Part shown: positions 31,397 to 40,252 of the stretch, in pieces
Position numbering within the stretch: position 1 is the stretch's first letter
Layout of the letters: the number at the start of each line of letters is the position of its first letter
Assembly: GCF_900142645.1 (NCBI RefSeq)
Contig: NZ_FRBP01000005.1
Location: forward strand, 1-64,000
Origin: Eubacterium callanderi
Lineage (GTDB): Bacteria; Bacillota; Clostridia; Eubacteriales; Eubacteriaceae
Reading direction: 5' to 3'
Length of the DNA stretch: 64,000 nt
Position numbers and translations under genes: made by a program
The notes under the pieces: generated by a model
What the model saw: only the letters and a program-made list of their open reading frames with translations
Told to the model about the DNA's origin: nothing
Database searches by the model: none

Positions 31397-31522
31397 TATA
31401 ATATGGCCATTCTATGGAAACGGAAAGGCTGTGGCTCCAGACCAGCTGTTATCCGGCTCTGACTGGGGGTGAGCGAAAGAAATGGGCAGATGTAAGATCA
31501 GCTTAAAGCTGGTCTTTTTTTT
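31397..31522 (+). ncRNA. Putative small RNA (or decayed tRNA unit) before larE
   Basis: A perfect TATAAT (31397-31402) and a terminator (GATCAGC-TTAAA-GCTGGTC, T8, 31496-31522) bracket about 110 bases with no plausible gene. The -35 is poor. The terminator stem duplicates that of the tRNA unit. No known RNA family is recognised; low certainty. Confidence 0.3.
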
Positions 31523-31574
31523 ATGGTCAGGAAAGCGTATAATAAGGGTATTATGAAAATCAGGAGAGAGAATA

Positions 31575-32390
31575 ATGAACACTTTAAATAAAGCGCTGGC
31601 CGGCAAGCTGGACAGCCTGAGGGATGTGATCCGGGGCTATGAGAAGCCGTGTATCGCCTTTTCCGGCGGCGTGGACAGCACTTTACTGCTCCGGGTGGCT
31701 GTGGAAACACGGGGCGCGGCGGCGGTGCCCATGACGGTTAACGGCAGCATGATGCCGCGGTCTGAGTTCGGAGATGCTAAAGCGCTGGCCCAGAGCATGG
31801 GTGCCTCGCTGTGTGTGCTGGACGTGGACGTGTTTTCAGTGCCCGAATTCGTGGAAAACGGGTCACAGCGCTGCTATTACTGCAAAAAGAATATCTTTAC
31901 CCAGATAAAAGGCCACGCCCAGGAGCTGGGCTGCGACGTTATTTTTGACGGCTCCAATCTGGACGATCTGGACGATTACCGCCCGGGCCTGCTGGCGCTG
32001 GAGGAAATGATGGTTGTGAGCCCCTTTATAAAGGCAGGGCTCACCAAGCAGGATATCCGCGGCCTGTCTGCCTTTTACGGGCTGCCAACAGCCGACAAGC
32101 CCGCCATGGCTTGTCTGGCGACCCGTATTCCGGGGGGCGAGCCGATCACGCGGAAAAAGCTGCTGATGGTGGAGCAGGGCGAGGAATGCCTGAAGGTGCT
32201 TGGCCTGCGCCAGTACCGGCTGCGCTATATCGGCAGCATGGCGAAGATCGAGTGCGCCGAGGAAGATTTTGAGCTGCTTATGGACAGGCGGCAGGAGCTG
32301 GTGAGCAATTTGAAAGCCATTGGCTTCAAGACCGTTACCCTTGACCTTTCGGGGTACCAGTGCGGCAGTATGAATGAGGTGAAAAAATGA
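31575..32390 (+). CDS. larE: ATP-dependent sacrificial sulfur transferase LarE
   Basis: A 271-residue PP-loop protein (FSGGVDSTLLLRV near residue 30). LarE adds sulfur to the pyridinium biscarboxylate precursor of the nickel-pincer nucleotide cofactor. Three cysteines stand out: C100 and C103 in RCYYCK and C180 in MACLATRI. The last matches the single sacrificial Cys of the Lactobacillus enzyme; the three together fit the LarE type that is thought to bind a [4Fe-4S] cluster and recycle sulfur. The gene overlaps larB by four bases. Cytoplasmic enzyme. Confidence 0.9.
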   Translation: MNTLNKALAGKLDSLRDVIRGYEKPCIAFSGGVDSTLLLRVAVETRGAAAVPMTVNGSMMPRSEFGDAKALAQSMGASLCVLDVDVFSVPEFVENGSQRCYYCKKNIFTQIKGHAQELGCDVIFDGSNLDDLDDYRPGLLALEEMMVVSPFIKAGLTKQDIRGLSAFYGLPTADKPAMACLATRIPGGEPITRKKLLMVEQGEECLKVLGLRQYRLRYIGSMAKIECAEEDFELLMDRRQELVSNLKAIGFKTVTLDLSGYQCGSMNEVKK

Positions 32391-33139
32391 ACGCAGAACA
32401 ACTGAAAGCCCTGCTGACGCAGGTTAAAAACGACGATACGAGCGTCGAGGACGCTTTGGAGCAGCTCAGGGAGCTGCCCTACCACGACCTTGAATACGCC
32501 AAGGTCGATTACCACAGGGAGCTGCGCAACGGCTTTCCTGAGGTTATTTACAGCCCGGGCAAGAGCCTTGGCCAGATCCGCGGCATTGTGACGGATATGC
32601 TGGCCCGCACCACCGGCAATATTCTGGCCTCCCGTGCCAGTGAGGAAGTCTATGAGGCCATCCGCGAGCTGACGCCGGACGCGGTCTATTATAAGGAAGC
32701 CCGGTCTGTGGTGGTGAAGCGTGAGCCCTACCGCGTATCGGAGGGCACCATTGCGGTGGTGTCCGCAGGGACTTCGGATATTCCTGTGGCAGAGGAGGCC
32801 GCTGTGACGGCCGAGGTTATGGGAAACCGGGTGAATCGCCTGTACGACGTGGGTGTGGCTGGGATACACCGGCTCCTTGACAACGTGGACGTCATCAACC
32901 ATGCCCGAGTCATCATCGTGGTGGCCGGCATGGAGGGCGCTCTGGCGAGCGTGGTGGGCGGCCTGACCGATAAACCAGTGGTCGCAGTGCCCACCAGCAT
33001 CGGCTACGGCGCCAATTTTGGCGGCGTTTCAGCTCTTTTGGGCATGCTGACCTCCTGTGCCGGAGGCATTGGTGTGGTCAATATCGACAACGGCTTTGGA
33101 GCAGCCTGTCTGGCTTCAAAAATTAATCAACTGCAGTAG
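32387..33139 (+). CDS. larB: Pyridinium-3,5-biscarboxylic acid mononucleotide synthase LarB
   Basis: A 250-residue PurE-like protein. The C-terminal half holds the AIR-carboxylase fold motifs: AVVSAGTSDIPVAEEAA, GNRVNRLYDVGVAG, IIVVAGMEGALASVVGGL and PVVAVPTSIGYGANFGG. LarB carboxylates and hydrolyses nicotinic acid adenine dinucleotide to start nickel-pincer cofactor synthesis. It lies between larE (four-base overlap) and larC (8-base gap). Full length and no missing motif seen. Confidence 0.9.
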   Translation: MNAEQLKALLTQVKNDDTSVEDALEQLRELPYHDLEYAKVDYHRELRNGFPEVIYSPGKSLGQIRGIVTDMLARTTGNILASRASEEVYEAIRELTPDAVYYKEARSVVVKREPYRVSEGTIAVVSAGTSDIPVAEEAAVTAEVMGNRVNRLYDVGVAGIHRLLDNVDVINHARVIIVVAGMEGALASVVGGLTDKPVVAVPTSIGYGANFGGVSALLGMLTSCAGGIGVVNIDNGFGAACLASKINQLQ

Positions 33140-33147
33140 GAGGGACC

Positions 33148-34302
33148 ATGAAAGTATTATATTTTGACTGTTTTGCAGGCATCAGCGGCGATATGACGCT
33201 GGGCGCCTTTCTGGACATCGGCGCAGACCCTGCGCATCTGGAGCGAGAGCTGGCTAAGCTTGGCGTGCCGGGCTTTCATCTTGAGATCGATAAAACCCAG
33301 AAGCGCGGCATCACCGGGACTAAGTGCCGCGTGGTCATGGACGGCCACGAGCATGCCCACCGCCATTTTAGCGATATTGTGGACATCATTGAGGGCAGCG
33401 GCCTGGACGAGGCGGTCAAGAAAACCGCCATTGCCATCTTCAGGCGTGTGGCCGAGGCCGAGGGAAAGGTGCACGGCGTGCCCATGGAGCAGGTGCACTT
33501 CCACGAGGTGGGCGCAGTGGATTCCATTGTCGATATTGTGGGCGCGGCCATCTGCTTCCACGACATTGCGCCTGACGTGGTGTACGGCTCAGCAGTGAAC
33601 GCAGGCCAGGGCTTTGTGAAGTGCGCCCACGGCCTGCTGCCAGTGCCGGCGCCTGCCACAGCGGAGATCATCGGAAAAACCGATTTTCCCATCTACGCGA
33701 AGGGGGTGGATGGAGAATCCGCCACACCGACGGGCATGGCAATCCTCGCAGAGCTGGCCAGCTATTCGGCAGGCTTTCCGCAGATGGCAGTGGATACCAT
33801 CGGCTATGGCTTTGGCGACCGTGAGTTTGAGATCCTGAATGGCCTGCGCCTTTTTGTGGGCCATACCGATTCGGAGGACTGCGGTATCCTGGTCATGGAG
33901 ACTAACATCGACGATATGACCGGCGAGACTGCCGGCTATGTGCTGGAGGGCCTCTTTGAGCAGGGCGTGCGCGATGCTTTTTACACGCCCATTTATATGA
34001 AGAAAAACCGGCCGGCCGTCAAGCTGACCGTGATCTGCGACGCCGGAAAGGAGGAGACGGTCACCCGTTATATCTTTGCCCAGACCAGCAGCATCGGCCT
34101 GCGCAAATATCAGGTCGACCGCGCGGTCATGAACCGGGAGATCGAGACTGTGGACACGCCCTTTGGTCCGGTTCGGGTTAAAGTGTGCACCTACGGCGGC
34201 ATTGTCAAGCGCAGCCCGGAATACGAGGATTTGAAGCGCATTGCCGGCGAAACAGGAAAATCCTTTATGGAAATCGAGGCTGCTGTTTATAAATATCTCT
34301 AA
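33148..34302 (+). CDS. larC: Nickel-insertion cyclometallase LarC (single frame)
   Basis: A 384-residue LarC. The start LYFDCFAGISGDMTLGAFLDIG and the middle VHFHEVGAVDSIVDIVGAA are diagnostic; the C-terminal half has METNIDDMTGE and IYMKKNRPAVKLTVIC. In Lactobacillus plantarum the two halves are joined by programmed frameshift (larC1/larC2); here they form one continuous frame. LarC inserts nickel into the pincer nucleotide using CTP. The gene closes the larEBC operon; no larA racemase is nearby. Confidence 0.9.
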   Translation: MKVLYFDCFAGISGDMTLGAFLDIGADPAHLERELAKLGVPGFHLEIDKTQKRGITGTKCRVVMDGHEHAHRHFSDIVDIIEGSGLDEAVKKTAIAIFRRVAEAEGKVHGVPMEQVHFHEVGAVDSIVDIVGAAICFHDIAPDVVYGSAVNAGQGFVKCAHGLLPVPAPATAEIIGKTDFPIYAKGVDGESATPTGMAILAELASYSAGFPQMAVDTIGYGFGDREFEILNGLRLFVGHTDSEDCGILVMETNIDDMTGETAGYVLEGLFEQGVRDAFYTPIYMKKNRPAVKLTVICDAGKEETVTRYIFAQTSSIGLRKYQVDRAVMNREIETVDTPFGPVRVKVCTYGGIVKRSPEYEDLKRIAGETGKSFMEIEAAVYKYL

Positions 34303-34447
34303 AAGGGTAAAATTAAACTGAATTTAAAGAACTCTGTGTTATAATGAAGTAACAGCAAACGGCAGAAAAAGGCAGTGATTTATGAAGTGCATTGTGATTA
34401 AAAAACATTGCCTTTTTCAGGATTTCCAAATGTAAAGGAGAATTAAA

Positions 34448-34795
34448 ATGGCAAGTTTTAACTTAGGCGAAGAGCTGAGAAAAGTACTGTTGGCGGGTGT
34501 AGGCGCAGTGGCGACCACTGCTGAAAAATCCCAGGAACTCATCAATCAGCTGGTTGAAAAAGGCGAGCTGACTGTGGAACAGGGCAAAGTCATGAATGAA
34601 GAGCTGAAGCGCAACATCCGGGACAAGGTTAAGGAAAACGTGACCGTTGTCGTCAAGGACGACGAACCGTCTGTGGACAAGGTTGTTGAAACCATGGACA
34701 AAATGAGCCCGGAAGAATTACAGGCCATCAAGGATAAGCTGGCCCGAATGGAGCGTGAAAATGCAGAAGACGCAGAGGTCAAAGACGCAGAATAA
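34448..34795 (+). CDS. Phasin-like coiled-coil protein
   Basis: A 115-residue protein after AAAGGAG. It is almost wholly helical, with GEELRKVLLAGVGAVATTAEKSQ, LVEKGELTVEQGK and a charged C-terminal coil. The pattern matches short phasin-family/poly-hydroxyalkanoate regulator-like proteins that commonly lie beside ABC1/UbiB kinases in Firmicutes. It overlaps the next gene by 35 bases. The specific role in an organism without obvious polyester genes in this window is unknown. Confidence 0.65.
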   Translation: MASFNLGEELRKVLLAGVGAVATTAEKSQELINQLVEKGELTVEQGKVMNEELKRNIRDKVKENVTVVVKDDEPSVDKVVETMDKMSPEELQAIKDKLARMERENAEDAEVKDAE

Positions 34796-36422
34796 TCCAT
34801 TAAACCATGAAAATGAACCCTCAGGCGCCCATGACACCAAGGAATACAATCGGCAGCGCCTGAGGGAAATCATGGCGATATTGGCCAAATACGATATTGT
34901 CAAAGGCATTACACCTGTCAAGCTGCGGCTCATCATCGAGGATCTGGGGCCGACCTTTGTCAAGCTTGGACAGGTGCTTTCCATGCGCCAGGACATCCTT
35001 CCGGCTGAGTACTGTCATGAACTGACAAAGCTCAGAACCGAGGTGCGTCCCATGGACTTTGAAGAAGTGGTGACGGTCATCGAGGAGGAGTATGGAAAGC
35101 CCCTGAACGAGATCTTTACCTTTCTGGACCGGACGCCTCTGGGCTCGGCCTCCATCGCCCAGGTGCACCGGGCAGAGCTGAAGGACGGCAGTTCCGTGGT
35201 GGTCAAGGTGCAGCGCCCCGGTATTAAGGACACCATGGCGCGGGATATCGCGCTGCTGGAAAGGGCAGCCACACTGCTAAAGATTGCCGGCGGCACCGGG
35301 AACGCCATCGACTTTAAAATGGTGCTGGACGAGATGTGGTTTACAGCCCAGCAGGAAATGGACTTTTTGATCGAGGCTCACAACGCCGACGAGTTCTACG
35401 AGCTTAATAAGGACATTGTCTACGTGACCAGCCCCATTATCTACCATAAGCACACCACCTCCAAGGTGCTGGTTATGGAGTACATCGCAGGCGAGGAGAT
35501 CGACCAGACCGACCGGCTCAGAGAGCTGGGCTATGATCTGGATGAGGTTGCCCTTAAGCTTTCGGAGAACTATATCAAGCAGGTCATCGATGACGGCTTT
35601 TTCCACGCCGACCCGCACCCGGGCAATATCCGTATCCGTGACGGCCAGATTGTCTGGATCGACCTGGGGATGATGGGAACCCTTTCCTCAAAGGACAAGG
35701 ACCTGTTCAAGCAGGCTGTGGAGGCCATGGCTACCGGTGACGTAGACGGCATGAAGAACGTGGTGCTGTCCCTCGGCGTGCACACCGGACGGATCAACCA
35801 CGCCAAGCTGTATTCAGACATCGACAACATGATGGACGAGTACGGCACCATGGATCTGGGTACCATGAACATCGGTACCATGATGGAGGATCTGCTCCAG
35901 CTGTCCAACAACCATCATATCGCCATGCCAAAGGGCGTGACCATGCTGGCCCGCGGCTCGCTGACCATCGAGGGTGTGCTGAGCATGCTGGCGCCCCAGA
36001 CCAATGTGGTGCAGATCATGATCAACCACATGTCCGCCGAACGCCTTGAGAACCTGGACCCCAAACGGGAAGCGCTGGAGCTGGGGCGCGAGCTCTACGG
36101 CGCGGCCAAGAGCACCCTGAGCCTGCCCGGTCAGGCGCTGGATCTGCTGCGCATGACGGTCAAGGGACAGACAAAGATCAATCTTGAGATCACCGGCTCC
36201 GAGGAACCGCTGAACACCATTGACCAGATGGTCAACAAGATTGTGAAGTGCATCATCGCCGCTGCGCTGCTCATCGGCTCCAGCTTTATCAGCACCACCA
36301 ACATGGAGCCAAAGCTGCTGGGCATACCGGCGCTAGGCACCATCGGCTATATCGTGGCCCTGATTCTGGGCGCGAATCTGATTTACAGCATTCATAAAAA
36401 GAAAAAAGAGATCAATAAATAA
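34761..36422 (+). CDS. ABC1/UbiB (AarF) family atypical kinase
   Basis: A 553-residue protein. ATG 34761 is favoured over GTG 34755 since GGAG (34750-34753) is 7 bases upstream. UbiB hallmarks are present: the N-terminal KxGQ motif (GPTFVKLGQVLSMRQD), the A-rich loop replaced as GSASIAQVHRAELKD, VVKVQRPG, the ExD helix region, FFHADPHPGN and WIDLGMMG. Two membrane helices close the C-terminus (about 490-510 and 525-545). UbiB proteins support isoprenoid-quinone or lipid homeostasis as ATPases. Pairing with a phasin-like protein suggests action at a lipid surface. Confidence 0.85.
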   Translation: MQKTQRSKTQNNPLNHENEPSGAHDTKEYNRQRLREIMAILAKYDIVKGITPVKLRLIIEDLGPTFVKLGQVLSMRQDILPAEYCHELTKLRTEVRPMDFEEVVTVIEEEYGKPLNEIFTFLDRTPLGSASIAQVHRAELKDGSSVVVKVQRPGIKDTMARDIALLERAATLLKIAGGTGNAIDFKMVLDEMWFTAQQEMDFLIEAHNADEFYELNKDIVYVTSPIIYHKHTTSKVLVMEYIAGEEIDQTDRLRELGYDLDEVALKLSENYIKQVIDDGFFHADPHPGNIRIRDGQIVWIDLGMMGTLSSKDKDLFKQAVEAMATGDVDGMKNVVLSLGVHTGRINHAKLYSDIDNMMDEYGTMDLGTMNIGTMMEDLLQLSNNHHIAMPKGVTMLARGSLTIEGVLSMLAPQTNVVQIMINHMSAERLENLDPKREALELGRELYGAAKSTLSLPGQALDLLRMTVKGQTKINLEITGSEEPLNTIDQMVNKIVKCIIAAALLIGSSFISTTNMEPKLLGIPALGTIGYIVALILGANLIYSIHKKKKEINK

Positions 36423-36455
36423 GGCAGGGTCTGAAGCAGACCCTGCCTTATTTTG
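36421..36455. terminator. Bidirectional terminator, variant of the recurrent stem
   Basis: AAGGCAGGGTCTG-AAG-CAGACCCTGCCTT, then ATTTT. A GC-shifted variant of the GGTACGGTCTG stem, between the convergent kinase and exporter genes. Confidence 0.8.
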
Positions 36456-36457
36456 GC

Positions 36458-37627
36458 TTAACGCCTGAGCGCTTCAATGGGGTTGAGGTTAGAGGCGCGG
36501 TAGGCGGGAAAAATCCCGAAGGCCAGGCCGATGAGGGTGCTGGCTCCAAAGGATACGAGCACCATGAGAGCCGGAACGGCAAACTGGAAGCCCAGAAGCG
36601 TGGACAGGAAGCCGGCAGCGATGCCGGCGCCGACGCCGAAGACGCCGCCCAGCAGGCTCATGGACAGCGCCTCTGCCAGAAACTGGGCGAGGATATCGCG
36701 CCGTTTGGTGCCCAGCGCCTTGCGGATACCGATTTCCTGGACCCGCTCACTCACAGACACCAGCATGACATTCATGACCCCAATGCCCCCCACAATCAGT
36801 GAAATTCCTGCGATCCCGGCCAGAAGCTGGGACAGGCTGCCGCTGATGTCAGATCCTGCGCTCAGCATTTCATCCTGTGAGGAGACACTGTACATGGTGG
36901 GCGGCAGCCCTTTTTTAATGGTGAGGTAAGCCGATACAGCGGATTTTACCTTGCTGATCTGTTCCTTGTTCTCTGCCTTGACATAGAAGCTGCCAACGTC
37001 ATCGCCCAGGTCAAAATACCGTGAAGTGGTCAGGGGAACCAGAATCAGGTTGTCTGTGTTGACGCCAAGAGATTCGCCCTGGCGCTCCAGAACACCGACG
37101 ATTTTATAATCGTCGCCGCCAAGCTTCAGACGGCTGCCCGCCACTCTGGTGGTGTGGAACAGGTCAAGGGCAATGCCTGCGCCGATGACGCAGACCTTGC
37201 TTTTTTCCTCCAGATCAATGATGGACAAATTCCGGCCAGACTGCAATTTTAAATTGCGCAGGCCCAGGTACTGGTCATCGGTTCCGGCCAGGATACTGCG
37301 CTTCGAGGTGTTTTTTTCAAAGTAGGCTTTAGCCGAGAGAAATTTAAAAGGCGCGAGGGTCTGAATGCCGGGCAGCTTTTTCAGCTCGCCCAGATCCGGG
37401 GATTTCAGCCCGTCGTTTGGGTTTTCGGCGTAGACACTGGCCGTCAGAATATCGCCGCCAAGAGCGTCCATCTTCTGGCTGACGGACTGGTTGGCGCCCT
37501 GTCCAATGCCTACCAGAAGAATGACCGAGGCGATGCCGATAATGAGGCCAAGCATGGTCAGCAGACTCCTGAGCTTGTTGGAGAGCAGACTTGCGGACGC
37601 GTATTTCAGGATTGTGGACAGCCGCAT
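36458..37627 (-). CDS. MacB/FtsX-type ABC exporter permease
   Basis: A 389-residue permease. Residue 20-45 form the first helix (LLTMLGLIIGIASVILLVGIG), then a large outer MacB_PCD domain (50-235), then three C-terminal FtsX helices with VGGIGVMNVMLVSVSERVQEIGIRKALGTKRRDI, the usual FtsX loop. It ends NPIEALRR, a normal MacB C-terminus. With the ATPase (overlapping start region, 37606) and adaptor it makes a MacAB-like mechanotransmission exporter for peptides or lipids. Confidence 0.9.
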   Translation of the reverse strand: MRLSTILKYASASLLSNKLRSLLTMLGLIIGIASVILLVGIGQGANQSVSQKMDALGGDILTASVYAENPNDGLKSPDLGELKKLPGIQTLAPFKFLSAKAYFEKNTSKRSILAGTDDQYLGLRNLKLQSGRNLSIIDLEEKSKVCVIGAGIALDLFHTTRVAGSRLKLGGDDYKIVGVLERQGESLGVNTDNLILVPLTTSRYFDLGDDVGSFYVKAENKEQISKVKSAVSAYLTIKKGLPPTMYSVSSQDEMLSAGSDISGSLSQLLAGIAGISLIVGGIGVMNVMLVSVSERVQEIGIRKALGTKRRDILAQFLAEALSMSLLGGVFGVGAGIAAGFLSTLLGFQFAVPALMVLVSFGASTLIGLAFGIFPAYRASNLNPIEALRR

Positions 37628-38307
37628 GGCGCACCTCCTGACGTGTCCTCGCAGAGCCTGCCGTCAAAGATCTGGAGCACCCGGCCGGTTTCCCGGGCCA
37701 GGCCAAGATTGTGGGTGATGAGAACAATGGTCTGCCCCTGCTGGTTGAGCCGCTGGAACAGGGACATGATTTCAATGCTGGTCTTTGAATCCAACGCGCC
37801 GGTCGGCTCGTCGGCCAGAATGATCTCCGGCTGTCCGATGAGGGCCCGGGCGATGGCGACGCGCTGCTGCTGACCGCCTGAGAGCTGCGAGGGGATGTGC
37901 CTTTCACGCCCCCCGAGACCAACGCGCTGCAGGTAGTCATGGGCGGCAGCAGTCATTTCTTTTTGACGGATGCCCCGAAGACTCAGTGGGAGCTTCACGT
38001 TTTCCAGGGCGCTCAGCTTACTCAGAAGATTGAAATTTTGAAAAACAAAGCCGATCTTCTGGTTGCGCAGTGCTGCCAGTCCGTTGTCCGACAGGGTGCT
38101 GACCTCCTGGCCATCCAGATAATAGGCGCCGGAATCCGGGATGTCCAGCAGCCCGAGAATATTCATGAGAGTGGACTTTCCAGAGCCGGAGGGCCCGACA
38201 ATAGAGACAAACTCGCCTGGCCTGACATGCAGACTGATGTCGGAGAGTGCCTGGACAGCCTCACTGCCCAGACAGTAACTTTTTTCAATATGCGAGAGCC
38301 GTATCAT
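37606..38307 (-). CDS. MacB/LolD-type ABC exporter ATPase
   Basis: A 233-residue ATPase with Walker A (GPSGSGKSTLMN), Q-loop (VFQNFNLL), signature (LSGGQQQRVAIARAL), Walker B (IILADEPTGALD) and H-loop (VLITHNLGLA). It overlaps the permease gene by 22 bases and the adaptor gene by one base, so all three are translated together. The extra C-terminal stretch (DGRLCEDTSGG...) is short and Cys-containing. Confidence 0.9.
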   Translation of the reverse strand: MIRLSHIEKSYCLGSEAVQALSDISLHVRPGEFVSIVGPSGSGKSTLMNILGLLDIPDSGAYYLDGQEVSTLSDNGLAALRNQKIGFVFQNFNLLSKLSALENVKLPLSLRGIRQKEMTAAAHDYLQRVGLGGRERHIPSQLSGGQQQRVAIARALIGQPEIILADEPTGALDSKTSIEIMSLFQRLNQQGQTIVLITHNLGLARETGRVLQIFDGRLCEDTSGGAPCGCPQS

Positions 38308-39200
38308 TACAGAACCTCCTGCTCAGTCATGTTCATCTCCCCGCCAGAGGTTTCCGCGTCTGACGGCTCACCCGCAGATGGGAGAATGACGGTATCGCCT
38401 TCGTTGAGACCGCTTGTGATCTCAACGTCCTGGCCGTCAGATATGCCGGTTTCGACTTTGCGCTGTTCCTCTGCGTCCCCAGCTTTCACCGTGACATATT
38501 TGCCGTCCTCGCCGCTCTGGATGGCTGCGACAGGCACACTCAGCACATTGTCGGCGGACCGGACGTTAATGCTGCAGCTGGCAGACATGCCAAGCTTCAG
38601 ACTTCCGTCATTTTCAAAATCTGCCGAAACCGTGAATTTTGAACCGGATGTGTCATATTTGCCAATCTGGTTGATGGACGACAGCTTTCCGGCAAAGGCT
38701 TTGTTGCCAAGGGCAGCCACGGTAATGCTGACAGGCTGATCCTCATGCAGGCTGGCCAGGTCATTCTCAAAAACACTCATCTGCACCTGCAGATTGTGGA
38801 CGTCGGAGACCTCAACCGCGTGTTCGGCGGTCAAAGCCTCGCCCTTTGCGGGCAGGGCAGTGCCTGTGATAACCAGATCAAAGGGGGCGTTAAGGGTTTT
38901 GCCATTGGTGTACTCTACGACCGGGTAGCCCTCCGAGACGGTCTGCCCGACTGAGGCGCACAGGGCCTTGAATTTATAATCCGTATTGGGCTTCAGGCTC
39001 TGGGTCCGGCGGGTTTTGATCTCTCCGGAGGACGTGAAGGTCTGGACAATGTTTTTTTTAACCGCGTTCGCTGTCATGACCTGGCTGTTTTCGAAAGCCT
39101 TGGCCTGTGCGGCGGTGTTTGACCTGAGATAGGCATAGGCCATCACGCCGATGACTGAAAGCAGGATGGCGATGATCAGAATTTGTTTTGCGTGTTTCAT
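38307..39200 (-). CDS. MacA/HlyD-type periplasmic-adaptor-like subunit
   Basis: A 297-residue protein anchored by one N-terminal helix (ILIIAILLSVIGVMAYAYL). The adaptor domains follow: a lipoyl half motif (SSGEIKTRRTQSL), a beta-barrel with DLVITGTALPAKGE, and the C-terminal membrane-proximal domain (VPVAAIQSGEDGKYVTV, GISDGQDVEITSGLNEGDTVI). The coiled-coil hairpin found in Gram-negative MacA is short or missing, as in Gram-positive YknX-like proteins. Partner of the ATPase and permease just downstream. Confidence 0.85.
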   Translation of the reverse strand: MKHAKQILIIAILLSVIGVMAYAYLRSNTAAQAKAFENSQVMTANAVKKNIVQTFTSSGEIKTRRTQSLKPNTDYKFKALCASVGQTVSEGYPVVEYTNGKTLNAPFDLVITGTALPAKGEALTAEHAVEVSDVHNLQVQMSVFENDLASLHEDQPVSITVAALGNKAFAGKLSSINQIGKYDTSGSKFTVSADFENDGSLKLGMSASCSINVRSADNVLSVPVAAIQSGEDGKYVTVKAGDAEEQRKVETGISDGQDVEITSGLNEGDTVILPSAGEPSDAETSGGEMNMTEQEVL

Positions 39201-39221
39201 CTGATGTTCCTTTCTGCCCGG

Positions 39222-39407
39222 TTATCCGGTGGTGCTGAAAGCTTTGGCAGTGGCCTTGCGCTGCTGTGCCGAGACAGAAGTGTCAATGTCGGGCAGGGGT
39301 TCTATTTTTTTAGTCATTTCTGTTTTCTGGGCCATCAGCAGTCCGCCCAGGATCAGGATGACAACCGTCAGCAGAGCGATGATGGCTTTAAATACTTTGA
39401 TGTTCAT
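39222..39407 (-). CDS. Small single-helix membrane protein at head of exporter operon
   Basis: A 61-residue protein with GGAGG upstream of its ATG on the minus strand. One membrane helix (residues 7-26) precedes a charged tail. It lies 21 bases before the adaptor gene. No family is recognised; by position it may modulate the exporter or be a small anchoring subunit. Confidence 0.55.
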   Translation of the reverse strand: MNIKVFKAIIALLTVVILILGGLLMAQKTEMTKKIEPLPDIDTSVSAQQRKATAKAFSTTG

Positions 39408-39568
39408 ATGTTTACCTCCGTTTGCTTTTCTGTCTGCATTCTAGCAAAAGCAAACTTAAAAAATCGTGAAATAAAGGCAGCGTAAAAAATTAAGATGGCT
39501 TTAAGCAGATCTGTTTCACTGTTTTTTAAGGCAGCCTGTGGTAAACTGGAACAAAAAGGAGGTTGCTG

Positions 39569-40252
39569 ATGAAGCTTTTGATTATCGAAGATGACCCAAA
39601 CCTGTCCGATGTGATCAGGCAGTGTGTGGCGCCTTTTTACCAGACCGAGCAGGCCTTTGACGGCGAGGAGGGGCTCTATTACGCCAGCCAGAATATCTAT
39701 GACCTGATTCTGCTGGACCTGATGCTGCCCCTTATTGATGGCTATGAGGTGCTCCGGCAGCTGCGGGAGCAGAAAATTTACACACCGGTGCTCATCCTGA
39801 CAGCCAGAGGGACCATGACCGACAAGACAAAGGGGTTTCGTACCGGCGCGGATGATTATCTGGTCAAGCCCTTTGACAGAGACGAGCTTTTGCTGCGCAT
39901 CGAGGCGATTCTGCGCCGCAGCACAGGGCATTACGACATTGCGGCCCTCTGCTTTAAAGAACTACGGGTCGAGACAATGACGCGAACCGTCACCGTTGCC
40001 GGCGAAGCCCTTGACCTGCGCGGCAAGCAGTACGACATTCTCGAATATCTGGTCAGCCACCAGGAGCAGCTTGTGACCAAGGCCCAGATTTTTGACAAAA
40101 TATGGGGATTTACCACAGATACAAGCTCCAACGTGGTGGAGGTGTACGTAAGTGCACTGCGCAGGATTCTGTCGGGCTGCGGATATGATAGCTGTCTGAA
40201 AACCATTCGAGGTGTCGGCTATATGCTGACCAGTGGGGAGAAGGCGCATTGA
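39569..40252 (+). CDS. OmpR/PhoB-family response regulator
   Basis: A 227-residue regulator. ATG 39569 follows AAGGAGG by 6 bases. The receiver domain has the acidic pair (IIEDD), phosphoacceptor Asp in LILLDLMLPLIDG, the Thr/Ser region LTARG and Lys in VKPFDRDELL. The winged-helix output domain has FKELRVETMTRTV and SNVVEVYVSALRRIL. It is divergent from the exporter operon by 160 bases and overlaps its kinase by four bases, so it probably controls that exporter. Confidence 0.9.
   Translation: MKLLIIEDDPNLSDVIRQCVAPFYQTEQAFDGEEGLYYASQNIYDLILLDLMLPLIDGYEVLRQLREQKIYTPVLILTARGTMTDKTKGFRTGADDYLVKPFDRDELLLRIEAILRRSTGHYDIAALCFKELRVETMTRTVTVAGEALDLRGKQYDILEYLVSHQEQLVTKAQIFDKIWGFTTDTSSNVVEVYVSALRRILSGCGYDSCLKTIRGVGYMLTSGEKAH

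Noticed and set aside
34755-34760. GTG 34755 as start of the UbiB gene
   Set aside because: GGAG is only one base before it; ATG 34761 has proper spacing.
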